From positions 30,392-94,391 of the forward strand of contig NZ_BOQN01000040.1 in NCBI RefSeq assembly GCF_018332695.1: 64,000 nt of DNA. Reading direction: 5' to 3'. The notes below the pieces were generated by a model. The model ran no database searches, was not told where the DNA came from, and worked only from the letters and a program-made list of their open reading frames with translations. The position numbers were made by a program, and so were the translations under genes. The stretch comes from Paractinoplanes toevensis (lineage in GTDB: Bacteria; Actinomycetota; Actinomycetes; Mycobacteriales; Micromonosporaceae). Shown here in pieces: positions 48,803 through 57,777 of this stretch (positions within the stretch are counted from its first letter, which is position 1; each line of letters starts with the position of its first letter).

Positions 48803-50394
48803 CCGAGCTGATCGGCGGCGAGATGACGGCCTGGTCCGACCTCGACGGTAACCACGGGCCCGCCCCTGCCGCCGGCGCCGAGTGGGGGCCCCTGCTGGGC
48901 ACCGCTACCGGCCACACCCTGGTGGCGGGCCCGCACGCCCCCGCCCTGATCGACGCGATCCCGGCCGGGCAACTCACGCTGCTGGTCCGCGGCGTGCCCG
49001 ACGCCGAGTCGCTGGCGGCCCGCTACGCGACCCGCCCCGGCGTCACCATCCGCTGCGGAAGTCTGGAAAAGCTTTCCGGGGCGTACGACACGGTGGTCGC
49101 CCTGGACGGCCTGGACCGTCTCCTGACCACCGAGTCGGCCGGCCTCACCTGGGACGAGACCCTGACCCAGCTGCTGTCCCTGCTGCGTCCCCGGGGTCGC
49201 CTGGTCCTGCGCGTGGAGAACGGCTTCGGCCTGCACCGCCTGCTGGCGCTGCCGCCGACACCCGCCGACACCGAGTGGGTGGGGCCCGACGGCCACACCC
49301 GACCCACCGGCCCCGACGCCGTCCGCGCCCGCCTGTCCGCCGCGGGCGTGCCCGTGGTCCGCGACTACGCGGCCTACCCCGGCGCCCTGCTGGGCGGCGA
49401 GATCCTGGCCGACCAGGCCCTGCGCGGCTTCCTCGAAGCCACCCTGACCGCGGCCCCGGCCCCTTCGCCCGCCCAACTGGCCGAACCGGCCCGCCTGATC
49501 ACCGGAGCCCTGCGTCACGGCCTGGCCGACGCCCTCGCGCCGGCCTGGGTCTTCGTCGCGGGCCCCGGTCCGGCCGGCCCCGAGGCACTGATCGCGGCCG
49601 CCCCTCCGCCCGGTGTCGCGGCTGCCCCGGCGGTTCACGCCGGCCCCCGGGCGTCCGCCGCCGGTTCCGCCGGCGCCGCCGGTTCGGGTGATGTGGCCGC
49701 GTCCGCCGCCGGTTCCGCCGGTGTCGCCGGTTCGGGTGATGTGGCCGCGGGCGCCGAGGAGGTGCGCCGGGACGCCGGCAGTCGTTGGGTGCGCGGCGGG
49801 GGAGTGCCTGTCCCGCTCGGGCGCACGCTGGAAGATCTGCTGGTCGAGGCCGCCCGGCGGCGGGCCACGCCGGTCGTGCGTGAGCTGCTGACGGCCTGGC
49901 AGCAGAGCCCGGCGGCCGGGGTTCCGGCCGGACAGGTCGTGGTCGGCGCGGACGGGGTCCACCGCGGCCTCGTCCCCGCCGGGAGACCGGTCGAAGCCCT
50001 GCGCCGCCTCGCGGCGACACTGATCGCCGGCGGCGACACCCATCTGTGGCCGTCCCCGGCCGACGAGGCCGAGCTGACCGCCCTGCTGGCCGGCATGACC
50101 GGCCGCGAACTGGACCCGCGCGACGCCCCGGCGGCCCCGCGCCCCGGCGTCACCTCGATCCGCGAGCTGACCATCGTCCGCGACCGGCTGGAACGCGAAC
50201 TGGCCGACGCCCGCGCGCAGCACGAGTTCTACGAGCGCCAGATCGCCTTCCGCGACCACGAGCTGAAGCGCTTGCGCCGGCACAACGCGGTGCTCTCCGC
50301 GACGGTCCCCGGCCGGGCCGCGAACACCCTGGTCGGCGGCCTGAAGGCCGGCCGCCGCGCGGTGCGCGCGGTGGTCCGCCGCACCCGCGGCTGA
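48799..50394 (+). CDS. Methyltransferase-like protein with repeat linker and C-terminal coiled coil
   Basis: A 531-residue protein. Residues ~1-260 have the shape of a class I methyltransferase (GVTIRCGSLEKLSGAYDTVVALDGLDRLL, LLSLLRPRGRLVLRVEN), but the first motif is degenerate (TLVAGPHA instead of GxGxG), so SAM binding is uncertain. Residues ~275-318 form an Ala/Gly/Ser linker containing two 16-residue repeats. Residues ~455-500 form a charged coiled coil (RDRLERELADARAQHEFYERQIAFRDHELKRL), and the end is basic. It starts inside the stop of the upstream gene (ATGA), so the two are a coupled pair. No substrate can be named. Confidence 0.78.
   Translation: MTELIGGEMTAWSDLDGNHGPAPAAGAEWGPLLGTATGHTLVAGPHAPALIDAIPAGQLTLLVRGVPDAESLAARYATRPGVTIRCGSLEKLSGAYDTVVALDGLDRLLTTESAGLTWDETLTQLLSLLRPRGRLVLRVENGFGLHRLLALPPTPADTEWVGPDGHTRPTGPDAVRARLSAAGVPVVRDYAAYPGALLGGEILADQALRGFLEATLTAAPAPSPAQLAEPARLITGALRHGLADALAPAWVFVAGPGPAGPEALIAAAPPPGVAAAPAVHAGPRASAAGSAGAAGSGDVAASAAGSAGVAGSGDVAAGAEEVRRDAGSRWVRGGGVPVPLGRTLEDLLVEAARRRATPVVRELLTAWQQSPAAGVPAGQVVVGADGVHRGLVPAGRPVEALRRLAATLIAGGDTHLWPSPADEAELTALLAGMTGRELDPRDAPAAPRPGVTSIRELTIVRDRLERELADARAQHEFYERQIAFRDHELKRLRRHNAVLSATVPGRAANTLVGGLKAGRRAVRAVVRRTRG
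49651..49746 (+). repeat. 48-bp in-frame tandem duplication
   Basis: Two contiguous 48-bp units (49651-49698 and 49699-49746) differ at two positions and encode two Ala/Ser/Gly-rich 16-residue units in the linker of the methyltransferase-like protein. Copy number may vary between strains. Confidence 0.85.
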
Positions 50395-50424
50395 TTGCCG
50401 GGCGACGCGCTGGTCCGTCGAGGC

Positions 50425-51210
50425 TCAGTGCGGAGCACGCTGGGTGGGTATCGCTGTGTTCGCGGCCTCGGCGACGGGCCGCAGCGCGGTGAGCGCCGCA
50501 AAGCCCTGCTCGAGGAGGGCAACGTCGCTGCCCTCGTCGGCAGGGTCGCCGCGCTCCAGGGTGAGGCGGGCGAAGTCTGCGCCCTGTTCGGCCACCGCCA
50601 TACGGACCTGACCGAAATTGGCCAGCGTTGCGCGGCGCAGGCCGGCCAGCTCGGAACCCGCCCGATCGGGGACGTTGAGGTTGGCCACCGTGCCGGGCGG
50701 TGATTCGGTCAGCCAGTCCACCAGGTCGGCGGCGAGATCGGCGGCCGTCGTCCAGTGCAGACTCGCGTCATCGGTGATGGTGAACGCGGTGCCGCCACTG
50801 TCCAACTCGCCCGGTGCGATGACGTCCAGGGAGATCGCCAGGGCGCGCGCGCCGTGGTTCGCGGCGGTCAGGGCGGCACCCACCGTGCCGGAGTGCAGGA
50901 CCGCGCGGCCGGTGTTCGCGCCCCGGTTGATCCCGGACAGCACGACGTCCGGGGGCGGGCCGAAGACCCCGAGAAACGCCAGCATCACGATGTATGCGGG
51001 GGAGGCGGCCACGGCGTACCCCGGTGGTCTGGTTTCGAAAGCGACCCGGCCGCCCTCGGTGACCGCCGTCAGGGCGGCGCTCATGCCGCTCTGCTCCTCG
51101 GCCGGCGCGGCCACCACCGTGTCGTAGCCACGGCCACGGACCGCCTCGGCGAGAGCCCGGATGCCGGGCGCGTCCACCCCGTCGTCGTTGGTGATCAGCA
51201 CCCGCGTCAT
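50425..51210 (-). CDS. surE: 5'/3'-nucleotidase SurE
   Basis: A 261-residue phosphatase that removes phosphate from nucleoside monophosphates, mainly in stationary phase and stress. The start MTRVLITNDDGVDAPGIRALAEAV (Asp9 and Asp10 bind metal) is at ATG 51210. VLSGINRGANTGRAVLHSGTVGAAL (~95-120) contains the catalytic Asn and Ser, and VANLNVPD (~200) the C-terminal motif. It precedes the gene for the PLP-type enzyme on the same strand by 58 bp. The C-terminus is complete. Confidence 0.95.
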   Translation of the reverse strand: MTRVLITNDDGVDAPGIRALAEAVRGRGYDTVVAAPAEEQSGMSAALTAVTEGGRVAFETRPPGYAVAASPAYIVMLAFLGVFGPPPDVVLSGINRGANTGRAVLHSGTVGAALTAANHGARALAISLDVIAPGELDSGGTAFTITDDASLHWTTAADLAADLVDWLTESPPGTVANLNVPDRAGSELAGLRRATLANFGQVRMAVAEQGADFARLTLERGDPADEGSDVALLEQGFAALTALRPVAEAANTAIPTQRAPH

Positions 51211-51268
51211 TCGATGTCCACCCCGGATCCCCACTGTCTCAGGTATCCCAGTGGTAACACGAAATTCG

Positions 51269-52117
51269 CTACAGCACTGGCTGGTCGACGCCGAACAGGC
51301 CGGGGAGGCCGCCACTGTGCAGGAAGACCACGCGGCTGCCGGCGGTGGCCGTGGCGGCGAGGCCGGCCATCGCGCGGCCGGTATAGATCGGGTCGAGAAA
51401 GAGGCCCTCGGTGCGGGCCGCCAGCCGCAGCGCCGCACGGACCGGATCGGTGACCGTGGCGTAGCCGGCGCCCACCTGGCCGCGGTCGATGCCGAGCCGG
51501 CCGGGGTCGTTCGGCAGCAGGGCGCGGACGGCGGCGTCCGGCTCGGGAACGGCGCCGGTGTCGACGCCCAGCACCCGGTCCGCGCCGAGGCCGAGCACCA
51601 GGCCGGCCATCGTGCCGCCGGAGCCGAGCGCGACGACCACCCGATCGAACTCGGCCTGCTCGGTCAGTTCGCCGGCGCACTCGGCGTAGGCCTGGATCGA
51701 CGTGGGGGTGGAGCCGCCGAGCGGGATCAGGAAGGAATCGGCACGGGCGGCGGCCTGCTCGGCGGCCACCTCGCCGGGCGGGCGCTCGCCGGACCAGACG
51801 ATCTCGGCCCCGGCGAGCCGGTCGAGCAGGAGGTTGCCGGTCTCCCGGGCGGGGGCGTGGCCGGCCAGCACCAGCACACAGGCCAGGCCGTGCCGGGCGG
51901 CCGCGCCGGCGGTGGCGCGGGCATGGTTGGACTGCGGTGCACCGACGGTGATCAGCGTCGTCGCGCCGGCGGCCAGGGCCTCCGCGCAGGTGATGCCCAG
52001 CTTGCGGGCCTTGTTGCCACCACCGCCGAGGCCGATCAGGTCGTCCCGCTTGATCCACAACCGGTCGAGTCCGAGTGCCGCGGCCAGGCGGGGCGCGTTC
52101 TCCAGGGGCGTCATCAT
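51269..52117 (-). CDS. D-cysteine desulfhydrase/ACC deaminase-family PLP enzyme
   Basis: A ~282-residue fold-type II PLP enzyme. The N-terminus is MMTPLENAPRLAAALGLDRLWIKRDDLIGLGGGGNKARKL; the Schiff-base lysine is Lys36 in the second part. Then VGAPQSNHARATAGAAA (~63-79), LIPLGGSTPTSIQAYAECA (~137) and VVALGSGGTMAGLVLGLG (~165). It converts D-cysteine (or 1-aminocyclopropane carboxylate) to a keto acid, ammonia and sulfide. Distinguishing the two needs the substrate-pocket residues. Start ATG 52117 or the adjacent 52114, with GGGGAG about 10 nt upstream. It is transcribed in the same direction as the surE and GH27 genes. Confidence 0.9.
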   Translation of the reverse strand: MMTPLENAPRLAAALGLDRLWIKRDDLIGLGGGGNKARKLGITCAEALAAGATTLITVGAPQSNHARATAGAAARHGLACVLVLAGHAPARETGNLLLDRLAGAEIVWSGERPPGEVAAEQAAARADSFLIPLGGSTPTSIQAYAECAGELTEQAEFDRVVVALGSGGTMAGLVLGLGADRVLGVDTGAVPEPDAAVRALLPNDPGRLGIDRGQVGAGYATVTDPVRAALRLAARTEGLFLDPIYTGRAMAGLAATATAGSRVVFLHSGGLPGLFGVDQPVL

Positions 52118-52193
52118 GATCGCTATTCTCCCCACCGGACGGGCGCCAGGAACGGGCTTGCCGCGGTCGCGGGCCCGCCACGCGGTCACTGCC

Positions 52194-53366
52194 TCACCCG
52201 ACGCGGTAGAGCACCACCTCGTGGGCCGGCACCGTCGCCCGGACCGTCCCCGTGGTGGCGGACACGGCACCGGTCCACAGGTCGGTCAGGGTGCCGCTCG
52301 GCGTGTCGGCGGTGATCGTCGTGGCGGTGCCGGTCGAGTTGAACAGGGCCACCGCCACGTCGCCGTTCGCGAGCGGGCGGGTCAACACATACAAACCCGT
52401 GGAGGCGGAAGCGACGGTGGCCGCCCGGCCCAGCGGGTCCTGGTCGACGGCGATGACCGCGGCGTTGGTCAGCAGGGCGAGGGTCGCGGGGGTCGCGTCG
52501 GTCAGGTCGGTGCCGATGATCAGTGGGGCGGCCAGCATGGACCACAGGGTCAGCTCGGTGCGGTCCTCGGTGGCCGACATGCCGTTGCCGATCTGGAGCA
52601 TGTCGGGGTCGTTCCAGCCGTACGGGCCGGCGTAGCGGGACAGGCCCACGGTCTGCTGGAAGATCGACAGCATGCTTGCGTAGGTGGGCTGGATGTCGCC
52701 GGTGGTGCGCCACAGGTTGCCGTAACCGGCCGCCCAGCGGGCCACGTCCTCGGTGCCCCAGCTGGACATGCTGAAGACGATCGGGCGGCCGGTGGCCACC
52801 AGCGCGTCGCGCATCCGGGCGTAGCGGTCCTGGGCCGGCGCGGCCGTACCGTCGGGGCAGGCGATCTGGTCGCAGCCGGGGCCGGCGTAACAGTTGTCGT
52901 ACTTGACGTAGTCGATGCCCCACCCGGCGAACAGCCTGGCGTCCGCGGTCTCGTGCCCGAGGCTGCCGGGCAGCCCGCCGCAGGTCTTCAACCCGGCATC
53001 GGAGTAGATGCCCAGTTTCAGCCCGCGGGCGTGCACGTAGTCGGCGACCGCGGCGATCCCGGACGGGAAGCGGGCCGGGTCGGCGCGCAGGTTGCCCGCC
53101 GAGTCGCGGGTGGTGGCCTGCCAGCCGTCGTCGATGTTGACGTAGACGTAGCCGGCGTCGCGCAGGCCGGACGACACCATCGCGTCGGCGGTCTCGCGGA
53201 TCAGGGTGTCGGTGACGTCCAGGCCGTACGCGTTGTAGTCGTTCCAGCCCATCGGCGGAGTTGCCGCCAGACCGTTGTAACCGCGGTCGAGCGAGCCCGA
53301 CGCCACCTGGGAGCCCGGGAGAAGGGCGGCCAGCACGACTGCGAGCAGGACACCGACGAAACGCAC
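52194..53366 (-). CDS. Secreted GH27 alpha-galactosidase
   Basis: A 390-residue secreted glycosidase. Signal peptide 1-24. Key motifs: PPMGWNDYNAYG (~37-48), VNIDDGWQ (~76), the catalytic nucleophile Asp157 in DYVKYDNC, and the acid/base region WNDPDMLQIGN (Asp253/Asp255). Cys residues (129, 159, 165, 170) may form the usual disulfides. It removes terminal alpha-galactose from galactomannans or galactosides. It ends in the small beta-sandwich GDVAVALFNSTGTATTIT... ...EVVLYRV. The gene is convergent with nothing nearby; the PLP-enzyme gene lies downstream after 76 bp. Confidence 0.95.
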   Translation of the reverse strand: MRFVGVLLAVVLAALLPGSQVASGSLDRGYNGLAATPPMGWNDYNAYGLDVTDTLIRETADAMVSSGLRDAGYVYVNIDDGWQATTRDSAGNLRADPARFPSGIAAVADYVHARGLKLGIYSDAGLKTCGGLPGSLGHETADARLFAGWGIDYVKYDNCYAGPGCDQIACPDGTAAPAQDRYARMRDALVATGRPIVFSMSSWGTEDVARWAAGYGNLWRTTGDIQPTYASMLSIFQQTVGLSRYAGPYGWNDPDMLQIGNGMSATEDRTELTLWSMLAAPLIIGTDLTDATPATLALLTNAAVIAVDQDPLGRAATVASASTGLYVLTRPLANGDVAVALFNSTGTATTITADTPSGTLTDLWTGAVSATTGTVRATVPAHEVVLYRVG

Positions 53367-53395
53367 GCGGCCCAGTGTTACCGCCGAGGCTGTGC

Positions 53396-53968
53396 TCAGC
53401 CTGTCCCGCAGGAACCGTCGGCGGCGGGTGGGGCGATGACGAAGTCCGGGCCCGCCGCGGTGAAGCTGCCGTGGACGCAGGCGTCACCGGCGGACGCCGC
53501 GAAGACCGGCCCGGACCGGACGATGATCCTGGTCAGGCCGGCCGAGCGGAGCGCGCTCTCGACCTCCGGTTCACCGGGCGCGGCGCCGGAGCCGGCGGCG
53601 AGCAGGGAGAACTGCATCCGCAGGAAGTGGACGCACGCCTCGGCACCGGGCACGGCGGCGGCCGGGACGACGCCGCGGGTGGGGGTCGGTCGGTACTGCT
53701 CGGCCAGCGCCCGGCGGGCCCGCTGCTCCGGGTCGTTCACGTCGAACGAGGCCGAAGGGTCCAGCGACGGCACCGGATTCGGGCCCCGCGCGCAGTCGGC
53801 CGCGCCGGACGTCACCGGCGCGGGGACCGGCACGGGAATGGACGAGTCAGCACCGGTGACGCTGACCACCACGGTGACCGTCGAGGGTGCGGCGGCGGGG
53901 TCGGTGCTCGCGCACCCGGCGAGCAGCATCGCTGCGGCACAAATCAAAGCCCATCGATTGCCTGACAC
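53396..53968 (-). CDS. Lipoprotein of unknown function (190 aa)
   Basis: It starts at GTG 53968 with MSGNRWALICAAAMLLAGC, a lipobox with Cys19. A Thr/Val/Pro-rich linker (TVTVVVSVTGADSSIPVPVPAPV) is followed by a domain with ADCARGPNPVPSLDPSASFDVNDPEQRARRALAEQYRPTPTRGVVPAA, a ...ACVHFLRMQFSLLAAG helix and a ...ACVHGSFTAAGPDFVIAP end. Four Cys residues could make disulfides. It is extracytoplasmic and membrane anchored. The family is not recognised. It is transcribed in the same direction as the galactosidase gene, 29 bp upstream of it. Confidence 0.78.
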   Translation of the reverse strand: MSGNRWALICAAAMLLAGCASTDPAAAPSTVTVVVSVTGADSSIPVPVPAPVTSGAADCARGPNPVPSLDPSASFDVNDPEQRARRALAEQYRPTPTRGVVPAAAVPGAEACVHFLRMQFSLLAAGSGAAPGEPEVESALRSAGLTRIIVRSGPVFAASAGDACVHGSFTAAGPDFVIAPPAADGSCGTG

Positions 53969-54103
53969 CCGTGCGAGGATAGCGGCTGCGCTGCTGCCCG
54001 CGCCGCGCGACCGCGATCGTGCAAGCCATCCTCGTCCTGCACCACGTCGAAGCCAACCGCTACCCAGGATGAGCGGGGCTCAGTGCCCGGCCGAACCGCG
54101 CCG

Positions 54104-55354
54104 TCAGCGGACGGATTCCGTCCGGGCCGCGAGAAACTTGAGCAACTCAGACCAGGCGTCCAAACGGCCGAGGGCGTCCGCCTGCTGGGTACCGCCGACG
54201 TTGCCGTCGGGCGTGTTGACCCCTCCCGCCACCGGGATTCCGACGTTGTGGCCGGCGTCCGGCTCCTGCAGCTCGGTGTAGGGTCGCGCGCGCAGCCGGT
54301 CGCCGATCGCCCGGGTGAACGGGCAGCTCGCCATGACCGCGTCGTCTTGGCCGCAGAGCAGGAACACCGGGCCGCGTATGCGTTCCACCGGAATTCTCGC
54401 CCGGTCATCGGCCGGTCGCGGGTCGTTCTTCTCGGTGGAATCGACGTACGGGATCGGCCGCCCGTGCAAGGTCCAGGCCGGTCCGATCCCGCTCGGATAG
54501 CCGGCGTGCACGACCGAGCTGGGTGAGCCGACGACGACCCCGTCGACCAGGCCGGGAAAGCCGACGGCGAGCAGGAGCGCGGCCTCCGAGCCGCGGGAGA
54601 AGCCGTAGACCTCGATCCGGTGCGGGTCCACTCCCGGTTGGCGGGCCAGCCACCGTGCGGCGGTGGCGAAGTATTCCAGCGGAATGTTCTCCAGATTTCC
54701 CGGCTGCCCGGGAACGTGGAAGTAGCCGATACCCAGCGCCGGGTAGCCCTTCGCAGCCAGGGCCCTGGCGACGAGGACTCCGTTGGCCGTCCCGCCTTCG
54801 GAGCCGCCGAAGGTGAGCACGGCCGGCCGGCGGACCGTGGTGTCGTGCGGGCTGAACAGGGTTCCCGCGAAGCCTTCCTGCGCCACGCTCGTCTCCCGCT
54901 CGGTGACCGAGGACGGCGCCCATTCGCGGGTCAGCGACGCGGTCGCCACCGACCGCCCGTCCAGCGAGGCGGCAAGGTGGACGGTGACCACCGGGGCGAC
55001 GAGGGTGTGGACGCCGGGATCAGTCATCGACCACAGAAGTCCGGCGTCGTGCGCGCCGGTGTAGTCGCCGGCCACCGGGGCCGTCCGAGCCGGGTCGATC
55101 CGGCCGGACGAATCCGGACGGAACGTGGCGCTCGACCGCCATAGGTCGCCATGACTGTCGGTCGCGGACGCGGTGAGGGTGATCAGTCTGCCCGGCGGCG
55201 CTCCGGTGACCGTGACACCGAGCGGCGCGTCGAACAACGCGTCCGGTGCCGCCACCGTGATCCGGACGTGGTCAGCGGCCGGACTGCCGCATCCCGACGC
55301 GACCAGGACCCCGGCCGCGGCAACGGCCAACCATCGACGCATGCCACCCCCCAT
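54104..55354 (-). CDS. BAAT-like acyl-CoA thioesterase/acyltransferase-family lipoprotein
   Basis: A 416-residue protein (or 412 if the second ATG at 55342 is used). The lipobox ASGC is near residue 22, so it is exported and lipid-anchored, unlike the peroxisomal relatives. An N-terminal Ig-like domain (residues ~30-130) precedes an alpha/beta-hydrolase core: VLTFGGSEGGT (~180), VYGFSRGSEAALLLA (nucleophile Ser ~251), CGQDDAVM (Asp, ~337) and DAGHNVG (His, ~372). BAAT-family enzymes conjugate or hydrolyse bile-acid or fatty-acid thioesters; outside the cell a peptidase or esterase role is more plausible. The triad looks complete. Confidence 0.85.
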   Translation of the reverse strand: MGGGMRRWLAVAAAGVLVASGCGSPAADHVRITVAAPDALFDAPLGVTVTGAPPGRLITLTASATDSHGDLWRSSATFRPDSSGRIDPARTAPVAGDYTGAHDAGLLWSMTDPGVHTLVAPVVTVHLAASLDGRSVATASLTREWAPSSVTERETSVAQEGFAGTLFSPHDTTVRRPAVLTFGGSEGGTANGVLVARALAAKGYPALGIGYFHVPGQPGNLENIPLEYFATAARWLARQPGVDPHRIEVYGFSRGSEAALLLAVGFPGLVDGVVVGSPSSVVHAGYPSGIGPAWTLHGRPIPYVDSTEKNDPRPADDRARIPVERIRGPVFLLCGQDDAVMASCPFTRAIGDRLRARPYTELQEPDAGHNVGIPVAGGVNTPDGNVGGTQQADALGRLDAWSELLKFLAARTESVR

Positions 55355-55478
55355 GACGAAATCAGCGACCAGTCAACCAGATCCGACTCGGAACCCGTCG
55401 GGCTCGCCTCCGCCGATCGATCCGGGGCTCGCCGGCCGCACTTCGTCTGGCGCGGGCCCCCGTGCGTCTCAACGGTGC

Positions 55479-56576
55479 CTAGCCGGTCACCTGGTCGTAG
55501 ATGTCCTCGAGGCGGTCGGTCTGCCGGACCAGGTCGAACTTGGACTCCATGAACGCTCGGGCCTGTTTGCCCAGGCGTTCGCGGAGGTCCGGGTCGGCCA
55601 GCAGGCGGCCGATGCCGGCGGCCAGCGCCGGCCGGTCGCCCTCGGGGCCGAGCAGGCCGGTCTCGCCGTCGGTGACCGCTTCGGGGATGCCGCTGTGCCG
55701 GGTGGCGACCACCGGCAGGCCGAGAGCGGCCGCCTCCATGATGGTGGTGGGCAGACCCTCGGTGTCGCCGTCGGCGGCGGTGCGGGACGGGGCGGCCAGC
55801 ATCCGGGACTGCAGCAGCACCTGGTGGACCTCCGACGGTGGCCGGGAACCGAGGAAGTCGGCGTTGACGTGCAGCCTCTCGGCGTACGCGCGAATTGCCG
55901 GAAGCAGGGGGCCGTCGCCGACCAGGACCGCCCGGGGTTTGTCGGGACCGAGCGCGGCGAGGGCCGCGACCAGATCGTCGGTGCCCTTCTTCTCCACGAA
56001 GCGGCCGACGAAGGCCACGTCCCAGCGTTTCGGCCGGGTGCTGAACGGCGGGATGGGCACGCCGGTGTAGTGCACGCGCACCTTGGCCGGGTCGGCGCCC
56101 CAGCCGATCGCCTTGCTCTTGATGACGTTCGAGACCGCGATGATCGACGCCGCCCGGTCGAACACGGTCTGCAGGTTGCGGCGGTAGCGCAGGCCGTGCG
56201 CGCCGCCGCTGGCCGGCTGCCGGGTCACGTCGTGGCCGTGCACGGTGACGATCAGCGGGATGCCGAGCCGGGCCGCCTCGCCGCTGACCAGCCAGCCGTC
56301 CCCGCCGAAGTGGGCGTGGACCAGATCGAGACCACCGAGCATTCGCCGCAGGCGCGGCGACCGCCCGGTCAGGCGCAGGCGGAGGAAGGCGTTGCGGTCC
56401 GCTTTCGAGGGGTACGCGATGAGATCGGTATCCCGGGCGCAGGCCGACTGAACCTTGGTGGCACCGAGATAGACCGGTGTCCACCGGGTGAGGGCATCGC
56501 CCTGGTTGCGCACGAACGTCTCGGACCCGCCGAGCATGGCGCTGCGCCAGATGCCGACCCGGCGATCAGCGGACAT
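55479..56576 (-). CDS. GT4-family glycosyltransferase
   Basis: A 365-residue GT-B enzyme using a nucleotide-sugar donor. N-terminal acceptor features: SAMLGGSETFVRNQGDALTRW and DLVHAHFGGDGWLVSGEAARLGIPLIVTVHGHDV (~85-120). Donor features: VAFVGRFVEKKGTDDLVAALAAL (~188-210), VLVGDGPLL (~222), and EGLPTTIMEAAALGLPVVATRHSGIPEAV (E-x7-E, ~272-300). The first codons overlap the end of the GT2 gene by 11 bp, so the two are co-translated, suggesting consecutive steps of a surface glycan. Acceptor unknown. Confidence 0.92.
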   Translation of the reverse strand: MSADRRVGIWRSAMLGGSETFVRNQGDALTRWTPVYLGATKVQSACARDTDLIAYPSKADRNAFLRLRLTGRSPRLRRMLGGLDLVHAHFGGDGWLVSGEAARLGIPLIVTVHGHDVTRQPASGGAHGLRYRRNLQTVFDRAASIIAVSNVIKSKAIGWGADPAKVRVHYTGVPIPPFSTRPKRWDVAFVGRFVEKKGTDDLVAALAALGPDKPRAVLVGDGPLLPAIRAYAERLHVNADFLGSRPPSEVHQVLLQSRMLAAPSRTAADGDTEGLPTTIMEAAALGLPVVATRHSGIPEAVTDGETGLLGPEGDRPALAAGIGRLLADPDLRERLGKQARAFMESKFDLVRQTDRLEDIYDQVTG

Positions 56577-57567
56577 CGGCAGAGCGTGGCTCTTCGGCAG
56601 CGGAGGCAGCGGAGGCGGCGGAATCGGCGGCGGCGGATCTCCGGCCGACCACCAGGTCGCGCAGGCGGTGCCGCAGGGTCGGCGGCAGGGTCCAGATCTG
56701 CAGGAACGTCACGTAGTCGATGGCGCTCGGCCGGCCGTGGGCGCGGGCCTCGGACAGCAACTCCCGGAAGACGCGGCCGCTGCGGGTCGGAGCGGCCATG
56801 GAACTGAGGACGCTCATGGTGAAGGCAGCGTACGCCCTCGGCGTGAAGAGCTCGTGGTTGGCGCGCAGCCATTCGAGCTGCTCCTCCCACGGGTTCTGCA
56901 GGCTGATCCGGTCGCGGTTCTCGTCCTGGTGCCACAGCACGAGCGCCTCGTCGGCGTAGAGCAGCTCGACGTCGGTCTGGCCGATGGCCCGCAGTGCCCA
57001 GTCGAGTTCCTGCTGGCGGCGCAGTCCGACGGTGAACGGGACGCGGCGCAGCAGCTCGGTCGGCGCCATGATCGTCGAGGTCTGGATGAAGCCGTCGCCG
57101 TAGAACAGGCCGCGGCGGACGGTGAAGTACTCGCTGAGCGGCTCGCCGGGCGCGGGCAGGCGGCGCGGCATGATGGTGTCGGCCCGCGGGGTGCGGCTGA
57201 TCATGCGGGTGGCGACGACCGGGGACGCCTTGGTGGCGGTGGCGGCGAGCTTCAGCTGCGCCTCGATCTTGCCGGGCAGCCACTCGTCGTCGTCGTCCAG
57301 CAGCGCGGTCCACCGGCCGCGGGCGGCGAGCGCACCCTGGTTGCGGGCGTTGGGGGCCTTGCCCCGCCGGGGCAGCTCGATGACCCGGACCCGCTCGTCG
57401 CCGATCGCCTCCAGGGCCTCGCGGGTGACCGGGTCGGGCCCGTCGGCCACGACGACGACCTCGAGGTTCGGATGCGTCTGGGCGAGGGCGCTGCGCACGG
57501 CTCGGGCGGCCAGTTCCGGCCGGTTGAGCGTCGGGATGACGACGCTGACATCCGGGTCTGAGGACAT
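56566..57567 (-). CDS. GT2-family glycosyltransferase
   Basis: A 333-residue GT-A enzyme. VSVVIPTLNRPELAARAVRSALAQ (~8-31) opens the nucleotide-binding fold; LLDDDDEWLPG (~88-98) holds the DxD metal site; further conserved LRRQQELDWALRAIG (~180) marks the ED-type base region. A C-terminal Ala/Ser tail (~310-330) is low in complexity. It overlaps the GT4 gene by 11 bp and is divergent from the LCP gene 210 bp away, so the trio may build and attach a cell-wall glycopolymer. Confidence 0.92.
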   Translation of the reverse strand: MSSDPDVSVVIPTLNRPELAARAVRSALAQTHPNLEVVVVADGPDPVTREALEAIGDERVRVIELPRRGKAPNARNQGALAARGRWTALLDDDDEWLPGKIEAQLKLAATATKASPVVATRMISRTPRADTIMPRRLPAPGEPLSEYFTVRRGLFYGDGFIQTSTIMAPTELLRRVPFTVGLRRQQELDWALRAIGQTDVELLYADEALVLWHQDENRDRISLQNPWEEQLEWLRANHELFTPRAYAAFTMSVLSSMAAPTRSGRVFRELLSEARAHGRPSAIDYVTFLQIWTLPPTLRHRLRDLVVGRRSAAADSAASAASAAEEPRSADVR

Positions 57568-57777
57568 GGGTGACCTGCCTAGCGGGAGGGGAGGAGCTGG
57601 CGGGTCGGACGCTATGGGCGCCGGGAAGCCGTCCGGTTAATGGAAGGAGGCATCGAAGGGAAGGGCGGGAATCACAGGTTCCTGCCAGATATCTCTCACC
57701 GAATTCTCACCGGCCAAGAGCAATCTTTATGGCCGCGGCATCCGTCTTATAGGTGGAGCCGCCACGAGGAGATGATC

